A stretch of DNA of 64,000 nt from Cercozoa sp. M6MM. Lineage: Eukaryota > Endomyxa: Ascetosporea. The stretch lies in the NCBI GenBank assembly GCA_040357565.1, contig JBDODJ010000001.1. One strand, 5' to 3'. Position numbers and translations under genes: made by a program. The notes under the pieces were generated by a model. That model did no database searches. It saw only the letters and a program-made list of their open reading frames with translations, and was not told the origin of the DNA. Of this stretch, positions 38,097 to 48,581 are shown one piece after another; position 1 is the first letter of the stretch; the number at the start of each line of letters is the position of its first letter.

Positions 38097-39860
38097 CGAG
38101 GGTAGCGGTTGCTTTGCCCAGTGTAAGAACTGTCAAACACAAACATCAGAACGCAATCAAATCCAACGCAGTACAAAGGGAGAAGGAAGTACCTTTCCAT
38201 TCCTGTCGAACAATCTCATAGTAGGCCTTACTGGTGCACCAGCGTCGATGCGATGCTGCAGAACTGCCTCCCAGTCGTTGAAAGGCGCAAGCGGCAACTT
38301 GACATATCGGTCAAGTCGAATCAATTCAGTTGGACCAACAACGTCGTAGCACTCGTGCAGCACCAACGAGACATCGTCGAGTGTTGTATCTAGCTTCTGC
38401 AACATTCCCATGATAGGCCACTCTTCGATACAGTTGATCTGGTCCAGTAAAAGAATACCGCTTCAGTCGAGTCGTGTTTGTGCAAGAAAGAGATATGGAT
38501 TGAGCTGGTGTCGAAACCGACCTGTGCCCTGGCGGTAGTTGAGCTTTTACGAGCCATCCAAATCTACAGAGTTGCAAAATGTAATGTACACAAACAGTAG
38601 CACACAAAACAGGCAGCGGAAAGGACACGGTACAGGTGAAGCCTGGCCATCATCGCAAGACTTTCGTGCGCGCGGGCTTCGCGACTGTGCGAGTGCTCCA
38701 ATCGCACTGTTTTCACTGTCAGTCTGGCGAACTGACACCGAGCTGGTCTCAGCTTCTTCGTTCTCGGAGTCACTTTCCAGACTGCTTGAGCCACTTGATT
38801 CCCCAAATTCAAAATCGTCGATTTCATCGTCGCTGGCGTCCAAAGTGAGTTCTCGCAAAAGCTGCAAGTGGCACAATTGTGTACTTTCGTGGCGACAAAC
38901 AGCATGCTTCTAAACGACTCGTACCGTCGTGATCGGAAATGATTTACGCGCGGTTCGAGGTTCAATTTTTATCATATCGTGATCGCAAACAACCTCGTGA
39001 TGAACAACCTTGTCGGCAACGGCTTTGTTATTGACGGTTCGGTCCATAATTGCTTTCACAACATTGAACCAAAAACCGTCGTCACACAAGTTTCTCTCTG
39101 CGCACAAACTCAAGGGCATTAATGATCGATTAGAACGAAGCGGTTATAAGGTACGAGGATTGTAGCCGGCATCGTATGTAAGCATCAGTTCGACACTGCG
39201 CAGACACACCACCCTCAAAAACAACAATGAAGCACGAGAGACGTTTCAAAAACAGAACAAAACACACGAGTTGTCGACGATGCATTCGCGTGTGGCAAGC
39301 ACTTCGTTTTGAGCAATCTTCCTGACACAATATGAATTCACAAGCGTGTGTAATGTACTTCTTCCAAACATCACCAGGGAGCACACGCACCTTGTGTAGA
39401 CTACGGGCAGTTGTGTCTCGCTGCAAACGAGACAGGGAATCGGCAGTCCAAACAGAGTGACGCACGTGGTAAACGTGCGAACCTACGAATTCCAACATCA
39501 AAGGAAAGCCAGGTGTTGTGTGTGGGTGTGTGTGCGTGTGCGTGTGTGTGTGTGCGTGTGTTTGTACAATGATTGGACGCTGCTTGAGACCTTTTCGCAT
39601 GCGAAAATCGCGGCAGTTCTTACCGGTGACCTGTGGATAACAAAGTGTGTGAGAGGCGGTATGAGGCAAGAGGGAGAGGTACCACGTGCTCATCGTGACT
39701 ACACAGTGGACAGCGCTGAGTGAGCCATCGAGAGGCGTACCACTTCGGCAGGGCGCGCTGTGTGGCCTCAAAATCGCCGTTGTTGAGCACGAGCAGTGTC
39801 AGGTAGGCATGGTTGACGTCATCACTGTGCAGTACGGGTGTATTGGCTTGTCTCTTGACA

Positions 39861-39906
<46 letters not shown>

Positions 39907-41125
39907 GGTACTTCATCTTCTCCCAGTTAGTGCCCATGCGTGCGCAGTGTATTTGACCGCAGACACAGCTGCGTGAAGCGTCAATGTTGGGGTAGACGCC
40001 TTTGTCGTCGGCCTTGCGACATCGCTATACCAGCAGAAGTGTAAAGGTCAGAGGGACTATCGCGTAGCGTGGTGGAGAACGAGAGTACACTGGCCATATC
40101 GGTTGCACGATGTTCAACGAGCAAATCAAGCGACACAGGCGGGGCATTGGGACTGCGTTTTTTGAGCAAGGCGAATGGGATGTCTGCACACACGAGCGTT
40201 GGTGCACATCCCTAGATGCAGGCAGTGGATATAGATACGATCGTTCCGTCCACCCGAGATGTGGCGCTCTTCCAGATACCTGTCTGTCCGCAAAACTTCG
40301 CTCACGAGGCCCAGCACTTGTCCTAACAGCAGAGGACAGAGGGGTAAACGATAAGAGAGGTTACACACTGGGTGGACAAGACACACCTGGCACAGGCAGA
40401 GGTTCGCCATCGCGCAGAAAGACACCTGAGGTCGAGTTGCTGCATGGCATGCATCCGTACAAGATTAAAAGGATCATAAAGGTATCATAAAGTGTAAGGG
40501 AAGAAGGATACTATTACCTCGGATTGTACGCAGGGTGGCAGTCGGTAAGCTGCCGTGCCTGCCACACGTGCAGATCGCGACGTGTTTTCAGTAGCTCAGC
40601 AATCTCGCCTGCAGACTCAGTAGATTAAAGATTACAATGCATCTTAAGTTCAACGCACACTTAAGCTTAGATTGATACCCATGAGACGGTACTTGTGACG
40701 CGCACGGTCACTAGGAGTGCTGAAGTCGCCAAGAGCACTCCGGAGAAAGCACTCCTCAAACAACTCCACTGCACTGGAAGCTGCCGCACATATATACACA
40801 TTACATATGTTAAACAAGGCAACCACATGTTTTATTGAGAAACCAAGCGGTACAAAAAGCAGCTGGAACACGCAGTGTGCGCAAGTGAGGCGCCACTGAC
40901 CCCAGCGCTGACTGCGCACGACGTCGCAACTCGGCAGGTGACTCGCACAGCACTAGTCTCGTGTATGCCTCTGCATGCGGCCTCAGCGCCGGGACTTGGG
41001 TCAATGACTGTCTGGAACACATTGAGTACCACTCGTGAAGTGGAAAGAATGGAACGCACATCCCGAAAGTCGTCGACCAATCGCTTGTGAAACGAAACGT
41101 CGTCATCACCGACGATCGTCGCCAT
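38052..41125 (-). CDS. Long multi-exon protein of unknown function with a cysteine cluster
   Basis: Start ATG 41,123-41,125 (MATIVGDDDVSFHKRLVDDF). A 52-nt intron joins FRD to SLTQVPALRPHAEAYTRLVL, then ELFEECFLRSALGDFSTPSD, RARHKYRLMGINLSL and GEIAELLKTRRDLHVWQARQ. Further exons: PFALLKKRSPNAPPVSLDLL (40.15 kb); RCRKADDKGVYPNIDASRSC with CVCGQIHCARMGTNWEKMKY (40.0 kb, four closely spaced Cys that could bind zinc); HAYLTLLVLNNGDFEATQRA (39.8 kb); FPLMLEFVGSHVYHVRHSVW (39.5 kb); DDGFWFNVVKAIMDRTVNNK (39.07 kb); and an acidic Ser/Asp/Glu exon (38.85 kb). The end is probably IVRFHHVKKL at TAG 38,052-38,054. Clear coding bias and consistent splice phases, but I do not recognise the family. Confidence 0.5.
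39521..39562. repeat. (GT)n-rich intron repeat
   Basis: GT units with GC interruptions in an intron of the minus-strand gene. Confidence 0.85.
39864..39904. repeat. (GT)n microsatellite in intron
   Basis: About 20 GT units, on the minus strand a CA run just after a donor of the unknown gene. Confidence 0.95.
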
Positions 41126-43603
41126 GAATCGTCGCTGTGCATTTTTGCAGTGCGCCGCAGCTTTTTCCGCGAACAGTACACGAGCTTACCAAGGAAAGCG
41201 TATCAAATTCGACAGGTGGAGGGGACGTCTCGAGGCTTAAACGACTTTGTAGGTTTAGACCTGCGTCCTCATAAACTCAATATTATCGTGTTGTATGATG
41301 AAATCAATTTGATACAATCAACATGCGGCATTTCGCCTGTAGGAAGCATCTTTCATCAGGGTGCACACAAGTTTGCACAGGTGGTTCGCAGATTTATTGT
41401 ACAGTCGGTGTGTGCACTCTTCTTTTATTTCAGGGGAAAACCGGCGCTCTCACTTTTTCTGACCAAAATCTCAGCATGAGCGTGTGGTTTGAAGAGTACA
41501 GTGCTCCTTGAAGCCAGCTTTTGATCGATGTCAAGTGACGGGCAGATCGTACTGGAACGCGCAAAGTTCCGATCTGGGCTTCCCGATGGTAGGTGCTGGT
41601 CCCCCTGATAGTGCTCTGTGAGTTCTGCTTATGAACAGGCAAGTACGAACGTCGTCTTGTGGAGCTCCGTCCCGACGTGCTAGACGATGATAAAGATGTG
41701 AATATTGTGCACTGGTACCGGCGATGCCTTTTTGCATTGTGCTTCTATGGATGCACTATATTCCAGGAACCTCGAGTTGATGCGTTCCGACCGCGCAGCA
41801 TCGTTGGCGGCGTCTGTTCTCGCGTCTGCCCTGAAGTGGAACACGAGCGTCTTTGTATTCACGGAGGTTGGCAGCGAAAGTCTCCTGCAGCAAGTATCAA
41901 AGACCTCCACCATGCACACCCACACAGCAGGCTGACATTGTGTAGACGGTGCGACACCTAAATGCGACGCGAGTGCATAATCTGCAGTGGCGCTCATCCA
42001 CTCGGTATCTGTTTACAGTATATATGTTTTTATATGGGTTGATTTCCCGACCTCTGTACCCGTAGTTTCGTCGGAAAGGGCAAGGGAGGACGAGAGTACT
42101 GCGGCGTTCTCTGGCGACTACCTGTATCACCTTGATAATTATGTTTAAAGATCCAACTTGTTTAGTTGCATCCTGTCTCAGGTGACAGTGCGCAACGTTG
42201 ACACTATCGACAGTGTTTTCGCCGAGTCAATCGACCTGCCAGACAGCCTTAAGAACTGTGCTCCTAAAAGATGGGTCTGTTTGGCAGTATCTCTGTTGTC
42301 TTCTTCAGTCTAATCAAGGTGCATACGTAGGTTCAAGCCAACTGTGGAACCAAGGATCAGTCGCGCCAGTCACTCGTGTTCCAGTTGAGTACACTCTTGC
42401 ATGACACGGCTTGCAAGATTGCAGTGGTACCCTGGCTGGTCCAAATGATTGTGCCTTACCCCGAAGGGTTTCTCTAGGTCCATCTGCCGAGTGCATTGAC
42501 GACATGGAATACTACAATGGAGACCTTACAGTACTGCCTCGTGAACTGGTGTGAAAAGCATGAGATTGGTACCTCCATATGTTCACATTGTGATCATCTG
42601 TTGGTGCTTGCCATGTGTACCTGGTTTCTAGACACTGTTGCTGGAGACTTTAACTTGAAGAAGCCAAGGCTTGAGCCTGCAGATGCTGACAGACACTGGG
42701 CCAATCTTTCTGTACGTTGTCGTTGTTCTCTTGTTTCTCAACCAGAACGATGCCTTCCTCCTACAGTACGACACCATGTCAGCGGCCACAGAGAACGGTG
42801 TCCGCCTGTATGACAACTTCTTCCGCGCGGCTGATACACCTTGGCAGTTTGGTACCCTTTGGCGGTGTAAGACACTTCACAATCCTTTAAATCAACCTGT
42901 TCTGTTATCAGTGGACTTCCGTGTCTTCAATCGGCGCGGTTGCTTCTCACTTGACGACATGAGTCGGTGCGTTTGATCGTTCAGGGTCTTTTTTATTCGA
43001 CCTGCACATGCAGCTTGCCTTCTCAGGAGTAGCCAGGGCTCTGACCACCGTCCTGTGCGTGTCAACTTGCGGTTGGCAAACTCACTGCAGTCTGCCGTGT
43101 CTCCCTGTAATTTACACTCTTTTTGTATTTTTCTCCAGTGTGCTTATCCGCTCCCTGTAGCACCAAAGAAAAGCCCAAGGCTACTGGTGTCTGTTGACGA
43201 AAACACACCTAGGCAGCAAACTCCAACTTCAATCGCATGTCCTGAGTGTCACAAGACCTTCAAAAACAAGCACGGCCTGGCTGTGCATGCGCGAGTACAC
43301 AAGACGAAACCAGCATCCAAGGCAGAGTCCACGTCAAGCACGCCAAAGAGTACGAGAGTGACCTGTCCGCAGTGCGGACAGACATGCAAGAGCGAACGTG
43401 GACTCGCTATTCATGTCGCTCGTACGCACGCGAACGAGTCAGACTCAGCACACACTGAGACTGAGACTGCTGCCGTCGTTTCTCCCACTGCCAGCGACCT
43501 CGGGTCGGACAACTCTGACACGCGCTGCTCCCTTTGCGATCGCTCCTTTAAGAACGCGCGCGGTCTCGCTATCCACATGTCGCGCATGCACAAGCTTGAA
43601 TGA
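41124..43603 (+). CDS. Probable endonuclease/exonuclease/phosphatase-fold protein (inositol 5-phosphatase-like) with three C-terminal C2H2 zinc fingers
   Basis: The 3' half is clear. AGDFNLKKPRLEPADADRHW (about 42,640-42,700) carries the GDFN motif. After a 34-nt intron (42,714-42,747) NDAFLLQYDTMSAATENGVR and LYDNFFRAADTPWQFGTLWR follow, the layout of the IPPc domain between the GDxN and WCDRIL motifs. GSDHRPVRVNLRL (about 43,035-43,075) matches the terminal SDH(K/R)PV motif. Three classical fingers end the protein: CPECHKTFKNKHGLAVHARV-H, CPQCGQTCKSERGLAIHVAR-TH and CSLCDRSFKNARGLAIHMSR-MH, all CX2CX12HX3-4H, stop 43,601-43,603. The 5' exons are uncertain. ATG 41,124 opens MNRRCAFLQCAAAFSANSTR, which resembles a mitochondrial presequence, but joining it to the rest is speculative. 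Alternative: an EEP domain with GLxxH fingers can also derive from a non-LTR retroelement. Confidence 0.45.
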
Positions 43604-43638
43604 GTCGAGTCGGTTCTACTGTATTTAGCGTCGTTTCT

Positions 43639-43920
43639 TAGTTAGTTAGTTGAGTCTTCTAGGAAACCAACGCAACTATGTAGTTCCCCTGCACCAGTCT
43701 GGGGTGGGTCACAAGAGCATGGCCGTGTTTACCGCCCGCTTAGGGTAGGACCATACAACTCCCCTTTTGACGTTCCCCAGACACCGAAGTCGACTTCATG
43801 GTTGGTGCAGCGTCGTTTCTTAACACTAGATAAGATATAACTACGATATCGCCAGTACGGCCGCACCCCAGAACGGGTACAGGGGAACCACATAGTTGGT
43901 ATACTGAACTAACTATTGAG
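43639..43920. mobile_element. MITE-like element with terminal inverted repeats, copy 1
   Basis: About 282 bp between two convergent genes. The left end (TTAGTTAGTT ... CTATGTAGTTCCCCTGCACC ... TCTGGGGTG) is the reverse complement of the right end (CACCCCAGAACGGGTACAGG ... GGAACCACATAGTTGGT ... AACTAACTA), giving inverted repeats of roughly 50-60 bp with small indels. No open frame. Its left 170 bp recur almost identically in inverted orientation at 58,326-58,490, and a diverged copy lies at 61,618-61,976. Confidence 0.75.
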
Positions 43921-43942
43921 TACGGCCGGCGCGCTCTTCGCT

Positions 43943-45972
43943 TCACTCGAGGTGCGCAACTTTAGAGCCGTCGCGATCGGGAGACGCCGAGGGTTCCGAA
44001 CTTGAAGACTGAGAGCCTGACGGCCCGGCCGACAACAGACGACGTGAGCGCTGCAGCAGAGGTCGCAGCCACTGCCAAAGCAGTCCAATGCCCAGGAGCC
44101 AGTAGATGCCGAAGATCGCGAGATAACGCATAAGTTGTGACAAGAAGGAGTTCCTCTGGTCGCGCACAAATTGCACTTGTTTTAGAGTACAATACCAACG
44201 CCGAAAATACCTTTTCGGCCGCCTTGAGTTCTTGCTCACGTTGCAGAATGCGCGTGGTTTCCTGCAAAAACATAAACATCCGTGAGGAGTCTAAGGGCAC
44301 GACAAGTGTACCTGCAGATGCGTGGACAGCACATTAACACGCTGCTGGACGACTCTAACTTCGGACAGCAGCAAGGCCAGATCTGTCGACAGGTCCTGCA
44401 ACTGGAGCTGCATTCGCGCCTGTGCACCCTGATCGCTGATGCGGGAGACAGTGGCCAGAGGTGACTCCTCGGCCGCGGGCGGACTGCTGCTGCTGCTCAG
44501 AGCTCGTTCGCGCCTGGGCAGCGGCTCGCTGCATTCGATGTCGTTCCGGTCGGCAATGTCCGGTGCGTGCGGCGTCGTGTCCTCGACCGAGGTGACGGTG
44601 ATGGTGCGCTTGTTGGGATACGAATCTTGCCGCTCGTAGTCGTCTTCGATCTCCGAGACGAGTTCATCTGCTCGTTGCAGTGAGAAGTCTTCCTCCTCCT
44701 GATCTTCGCTGCCGTCAATATGACTCGAGAAGGACGGCTGCGGCACTGTTAATCTCTCCGTGGCTTCCTCTGTCTCTGGCGGAACTTCGATAAGCCGTGT
44801 CCTCTGTGTGAAGTCACTTGTATTTAAATACACTTCGACTGGGAAAGCACTGAGAAACCCTGTTGTTTCTGAAAGCGAAGCGTCGTTTCTGTTTCGACGG
44901 TGAACTTGCTGGTGACTGCTCCGACACTGACTACTCCAGCACACAGCACACGGACACGGGGTGATAGGAGCATGCATAGATAAAGAGAAGATGGAATATG
45001 GCAAGTACGGCAGCAGTGTCATCACCGCGCAGTCGCTGCAGTCGCTGCTGTGCGCGTCGCAGTAGACGTCGTCGCAGCGTGGCCTCGCCGTCAGTGTCGA
45101 GGTCTTCGTCGTCAAAGTCGTCGTCGCCCTCGCTCTGCTGCGGACGCAGTCGTTGCTTCATGTCACCCAGTCGGTCACGCGTGCGTTCGGCAAACCGGCG
45201 CAGTTGTCGGCCCAGTCGCTTGTCCTTGCGACGTTCCCCACGCTCTTCCAGCGGCTGCTGGTCGCGGTGCACAGTCGTGTGTCGTGGCGATGGCGGCTCA
45301 GGTGACCCACCTTCCGACGACTGTTCCGACATCTGTCGCGACAGACTGCGCGGCATGCACAATACACAATAGTAGCTTTTGGGAGGGAAAAGGAAATAAA
45401 CTGGAGGCAACAAGGCACATTGAAAGCACGTCGCCGCCGTACGAGGACTCGCTGCGTTCGTCCTCATCGCGCAGACTGCCGGTGGACTCTACCCGCGGAA
45501 TCTCACTTGAAACACACATACACACACACAGTACAGTTAACATAAACACATTTCCTCTGAACGAAAGCTACGTGTTGTTGCGCCGGAAGAAACGCCTAGC
45601 TTTGCCTGGTTCAATTGCTGACTGGGCACGTAGATGTCGCGTTTTCTCCTGCTGCAAAGTGGGCAGTTACGACCCCACACCAACCTCTACATTCCAACGT
45701 ACCTGACCGGTATCGACGCGTTGTCTGTGGCCAAGCGAACGCCACATGCCACCGACGGCTGCTGCGGCTCTCTGCACAAAGTACCTTCAAGTTCTGTCAG
45801 GGGGAAGAAGGATGAAGAAACGAACCTGCCCTGGTCGGTTTAGGTTGTGCTTTAGTGTTCTCAACACAGAACGCGACTCATCCACGATGGCCTCTTCGCC
45901 AACGTCAGTAGTCGAAGCTTCTTCACTTCTGATTGTGGTTTCACTGCTTGCACCCACGTCGGCGCTGGCCAT
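43943..45972 (-). CDS. Acidic coiled-coil protein with C-terminal membrane anchor
   Basis: Start ATG 45,970-45,972 (MASADVGASSETTIRSEEAS), stop TGA 43,943-43,945. Middle exons: EKTRHLRAQSAIEPGKARRF (45.63 kb), SSEIPRVESTGSLRDEDERS (45.5 kb), and a basic/acidic helix KDKRLGRQLRRFAERTRDRL ... DDFDDEDLDTDGEATLRRRL (45.25-45.05 kb). Further exons are Ser/Glu-rich (44.75-44.45 kb) followed by LQDLSTDLALLLSEVRVVQQ coiled coil. The last exons give ILQREQELKAAEK, then RYFRRWYCTLKQVQFVRDQR and one hydrophobic span LAIFGIYWLLGIGLLWQWL, ended by a Ser-rich basic tail. A single C-terminal transmembrane segment after coiled coil suggests an ER, Golgi or nuclear-envelope tail-anchored protein. Family not recognised. 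Confidence 0.5.
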
Positions 45973-46209
45973 CTTCCGTTTTTTCACGATTGGATTGAAA
46001 GAGAGATCCGTTCCGTTCGCCGCTCAGGCGGCAGCCACACTACAAAATGTAGCAAGCTCTCCACTTGGAGAGAGTCGAGACGTCAAATACTGGGCACATC
46101 ACGGCAACCGATCAGTTTTTTCTTGGCTACACTTTTTAATCTGTTCAATGATAATTTCAGCACCTATGTGTCGTTTGGCGGGCGCGTTCTAACTCAAGCG
46201 TACTGCGTT

Positions 46210-46750
46210 ATGGATTTTTCATCCCTAGAAGCCGCCACGGAAGCCCTTGAGAAAAGCATCACGGCTCTTGAGAGTGATGTTGAGTGGCACGCACTCATGA
46301 AGAGCGGCGAACCGCTGGAGCAGGTGCTACTTCTTTCCTGCGTCAGGATGTACGATGTGTAATCTGCTGAGTGTGTCTGTGTACTCTGTGACTCGTGTCT
46401 ATGCGAGTTTTGGTACAGGCCAGGGCATACGCGACAGCAGCCTACTCATTGAACGCAATGTTCTATTGTACGTTGGTAACACTCGCTGGATGCGCTTGCG
46501 TGAAGAACTGGTCTTTGTGATTTCTTCTTTAGCGTGGACTCGCCTGCAAGGGATTTCAGAGCACGAGGTGCAAGACGAGCTGCGCCGGGTGCAGCAGTAC
46601 GTGGGCCGCATCAAGGAGGCCTCGAAGCAAGGCGCACGGCCTGCCGTTGACGAGCAGAAGGCGCGACGGTTCATCGCTGCCGGCGTGGATTCCGAGACGA
46701 GACAAGAGCTCCGGAAATCTGGGTCAGGCTCGAATCAAAGCAAAAAGTAA
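46210..46750 (+). CDS. C1D: C1D/Rrp47 (Lrp1) exosome cofactor
   Basis: Three exons, 46210-46323, 46419-46467 and 46533-46750, give 126 residues (MDFSSLEAATEALEKSITAL ...). The joined centre reads LEQARAYATAAYSLNAMFYS then WTRLQGISEHEVQDELRRVQ and QYVGRIKEASK. This is the Sas10/C1D family pattern of A-x2-AYxLNxLFW, then LxxQGxxxxxHxVxxELxRV and YxxKIKE. The basic C-terminus KARRFIAAGVDSETRQELRK follows as in C1D. C1D/Rrp47 binds Rrp6 and the nuclear RNA exosome in pre-rRNA and snoRNA 3' processing. Size (about 126-140 aa) is normal for the family. Splice sites are canonical GT..AG. Confidence 0.88.
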
Positions 46751-46938
46751 CCCCGGCGGCACCATCTTTGAGTTAACGATGGCTACATTATGAAATCGAA
46801 CCGGGAAAATGTTACGGTTACAGTGCTACCTACCGACTGACTGTACGTTCAAGGACATTATTGAAGGAAACCGGCTTTGCTTGCGCTGCTGAATTAAGAC
46901 TCGGGACTCTCATATGTATGATTATGCGGATATCTACG

Positions 46939-46939
<1 letters not shown>

Positions 46940-46988
<49 letters not shown>

Positions 46989-47088
46989 NNNNNNNNNNNN
47001 NNNNNNNNNNNNNNNNNNNNNNNNNNNNNNNNNNNNNNNNNNNNNNNNNNNNNNNNNNNNNNNNNNNNNNNNNNNNNNNNNNNNNNNN

Positions 47089-47135
<47 letters not shown>
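46940..47135. repeat. (GT)n / 100-N gap / (CA)n
   Basis: GT repeats run to 46,988, N fills 46989-47088, and CA repeats run from 47,089 to 47,135. The two arms are reverse complements rather than a continuation of the same repeat. Confidence 0.95.
46989..47088. other. Assembly gap (100 N)
   Basis: Exactly 100 N between repeat arms of opposite orientation. Confidence 1.
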
Positions 47136-47138
<3 letters not shown>

Positions 47139-47585
47139 CCAAAGCAAATCGCCACAAGCGACGTGCCAACTCGGACACTTCCATTTCGTCTCGCAGCATC
47201 GTATATCTGTTCCAACATGCACAGAATACAAAATACTCAAGAACGATGATGCACGCACCCACTGAAGGTTGTCGCCATGCCACGTCGCAATGGCTTTGTT
47301 CGACTACACATAATGAATATACACAGTTCGATAGTCAATTAGCAAAGGCAAATGCACGGATCCGACTCGACAACGCGTCGCAGCATTGCTTCCTCCTTTG
47401 CTCAAACAAAGTAAAACAAAAAAGCAAGAAATCAAATCCAGAAAAGTAAATTTAAATTACCTCTGCCGAACTGATACGGCCACCTCCGTTCCACCGAATG
47501 TCATCCAAGAGCATGGCGAGTGTGCGCCGATCTGGTCTGTCCACATTTTAAACTTGCCAAGCTCAAAAAGAGTTAGCTTGATAGC

Positions 47586-48365
47586 TTACGAATCGGTTCG
47601 GAGCATGCGACGCAGGTAGGCAGCTCGCCAGGATTGCACGTCACGTGCCTGCTTCCCGGTGAGCTGCATGCACAGGGCCGCACGTGCAATGGCACAACTC
47701 ACTTCGCGCAGTTTGTGCTCCTTCTCTTGACTCGTCTCGTGTAGCAACTTCGAGTAGAAGTCAACGCCAGCTTCACTGTCGCTTTTCGGTTCGAGTCGAC
47801 TCAAAGCTGGCAGCCGCGCAGCCTGACGCAGCGCACTCGGTGCCAGCGAGCGCATGTGTGGCATCAAACATTTGTTCAAGGCGCACGAGAGCGCACTGTG
47901 CTGCGACAGTGTGTCAATGAAGACGCGCCAGGCCTGAACTACCCAAGCACACTCACAGCAAAACAAAACCGAAGCAAACGGAAAGCAAACTACGGTACCA
48001 TGGCCGCAATTCTCAATCAGAGCAAGTTTCACGAGTGTGCAGCGCGTGACAGCATCGCAAGCGATCATGAGCACGCCGAAGGCGCACTGCTGCTCCGTGA
48101 GCAAGCCATCTGTCTGCGGCAGGCCCCGCACCACCTGGGCAAGATGACGAAGCGATGCAGATCTGCGCTGCAGCTCGCACATCTCACCTGCCACATAACC
48201 GTGCAGTACTACGGCGTTCGAAAAAGCCTCGATGTCAAGCCGCACTGCAACTTCGCATAGCTCGCGAATTGAGTCGAAAAATTCACCCCCACAATCCTGC
48301 TTATCGACGTCATAGCCACTTTCCTCGTTCTTTCGTCGATCTGGCGTACTACGAACATGTCCCAT
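47586..48365 (-). CDS. Helical protein of unknown function
   Basis: Start ATG 48,363-48,365 (MGHVRSTPDRRKNEESGYDV), stop TAA 47,586-47,588. One intron (about 47,940-48,000, GTACCG..GGTAG) joins IENCGH to QAWRVFIDTLSQHSAL. About 240 residues in two exons. The sequence is mostly helical with several Cys: FFDSIRELCEVAVRLDIEAF, LQRRSASLRHLAQVVRGLPQ, LTEQQCAFGVLMIACDAVTR, and at the end REVSCAIARAALCMQLTGKQ and SWRAAYLRRML. No known domain seen. It is divergent from the URB1-like gene (start 48,582), 216 bp apart. Confidence 0.55.
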   Translation of the reverse strand: MGHVRSTPDRRKNEESGYDVDKQDCGGEFFDSIRELCEVAVRLDIEAFSNAVVLHGYVAGEMCELQRRSASLRHLAQVVRGLPQTDGLLTEQQCAFGVLMIACDAVTRCTLVKLALIENCGHGTVVCFPFASVLFCCECAWVVQAWRVFIDTLSQHSALSCALNKCLMPHMRSLAPSALRQAARLPALSRLEPKSDSEAGVDFYSKLLHETSQEKEHKLREVSCAIARAALCMQLTGKQARDVQSWRAAYLRRMLRTDS

Positions 48366-48581
48366 TGCTTGAACACAGTGAAAGGTCTACAATCTACTGT
48401 GCACCGGCAAAACACCTGCTTTCACTTTTCCGATCACATTTGCTGTCCCGGCGCTCCCATGGGTTTATCCGCTGGCCGAAAGACTGCGCCGGTGACTGTG
48501 TGCGAGGTTGCACTCACCAAGCGCACCTTTGGCGTGATCAAGAAACTGTTTGGCTCGTGTGGAAACAAATAGTTTCTCATC

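Larger units (their letters stand above)
46751..47585. other. Intergenic region with microsatellite and gap
   Basis: Dominated by a GT run, a 100-N gap and a CA run (46,940-47,135). The remaining approximately 450 bp show no convincing gene. Confidence 0.7.

Noticed and set aside
43200-43603. R2/NeSL-type retrotransposon zinc fingers
   Set aside because: GLxxH fingers are typical of such elements, but no reverse transcriptase follows and upstream exons are spliced and look like an IPPc domain; kept only as an alternative.
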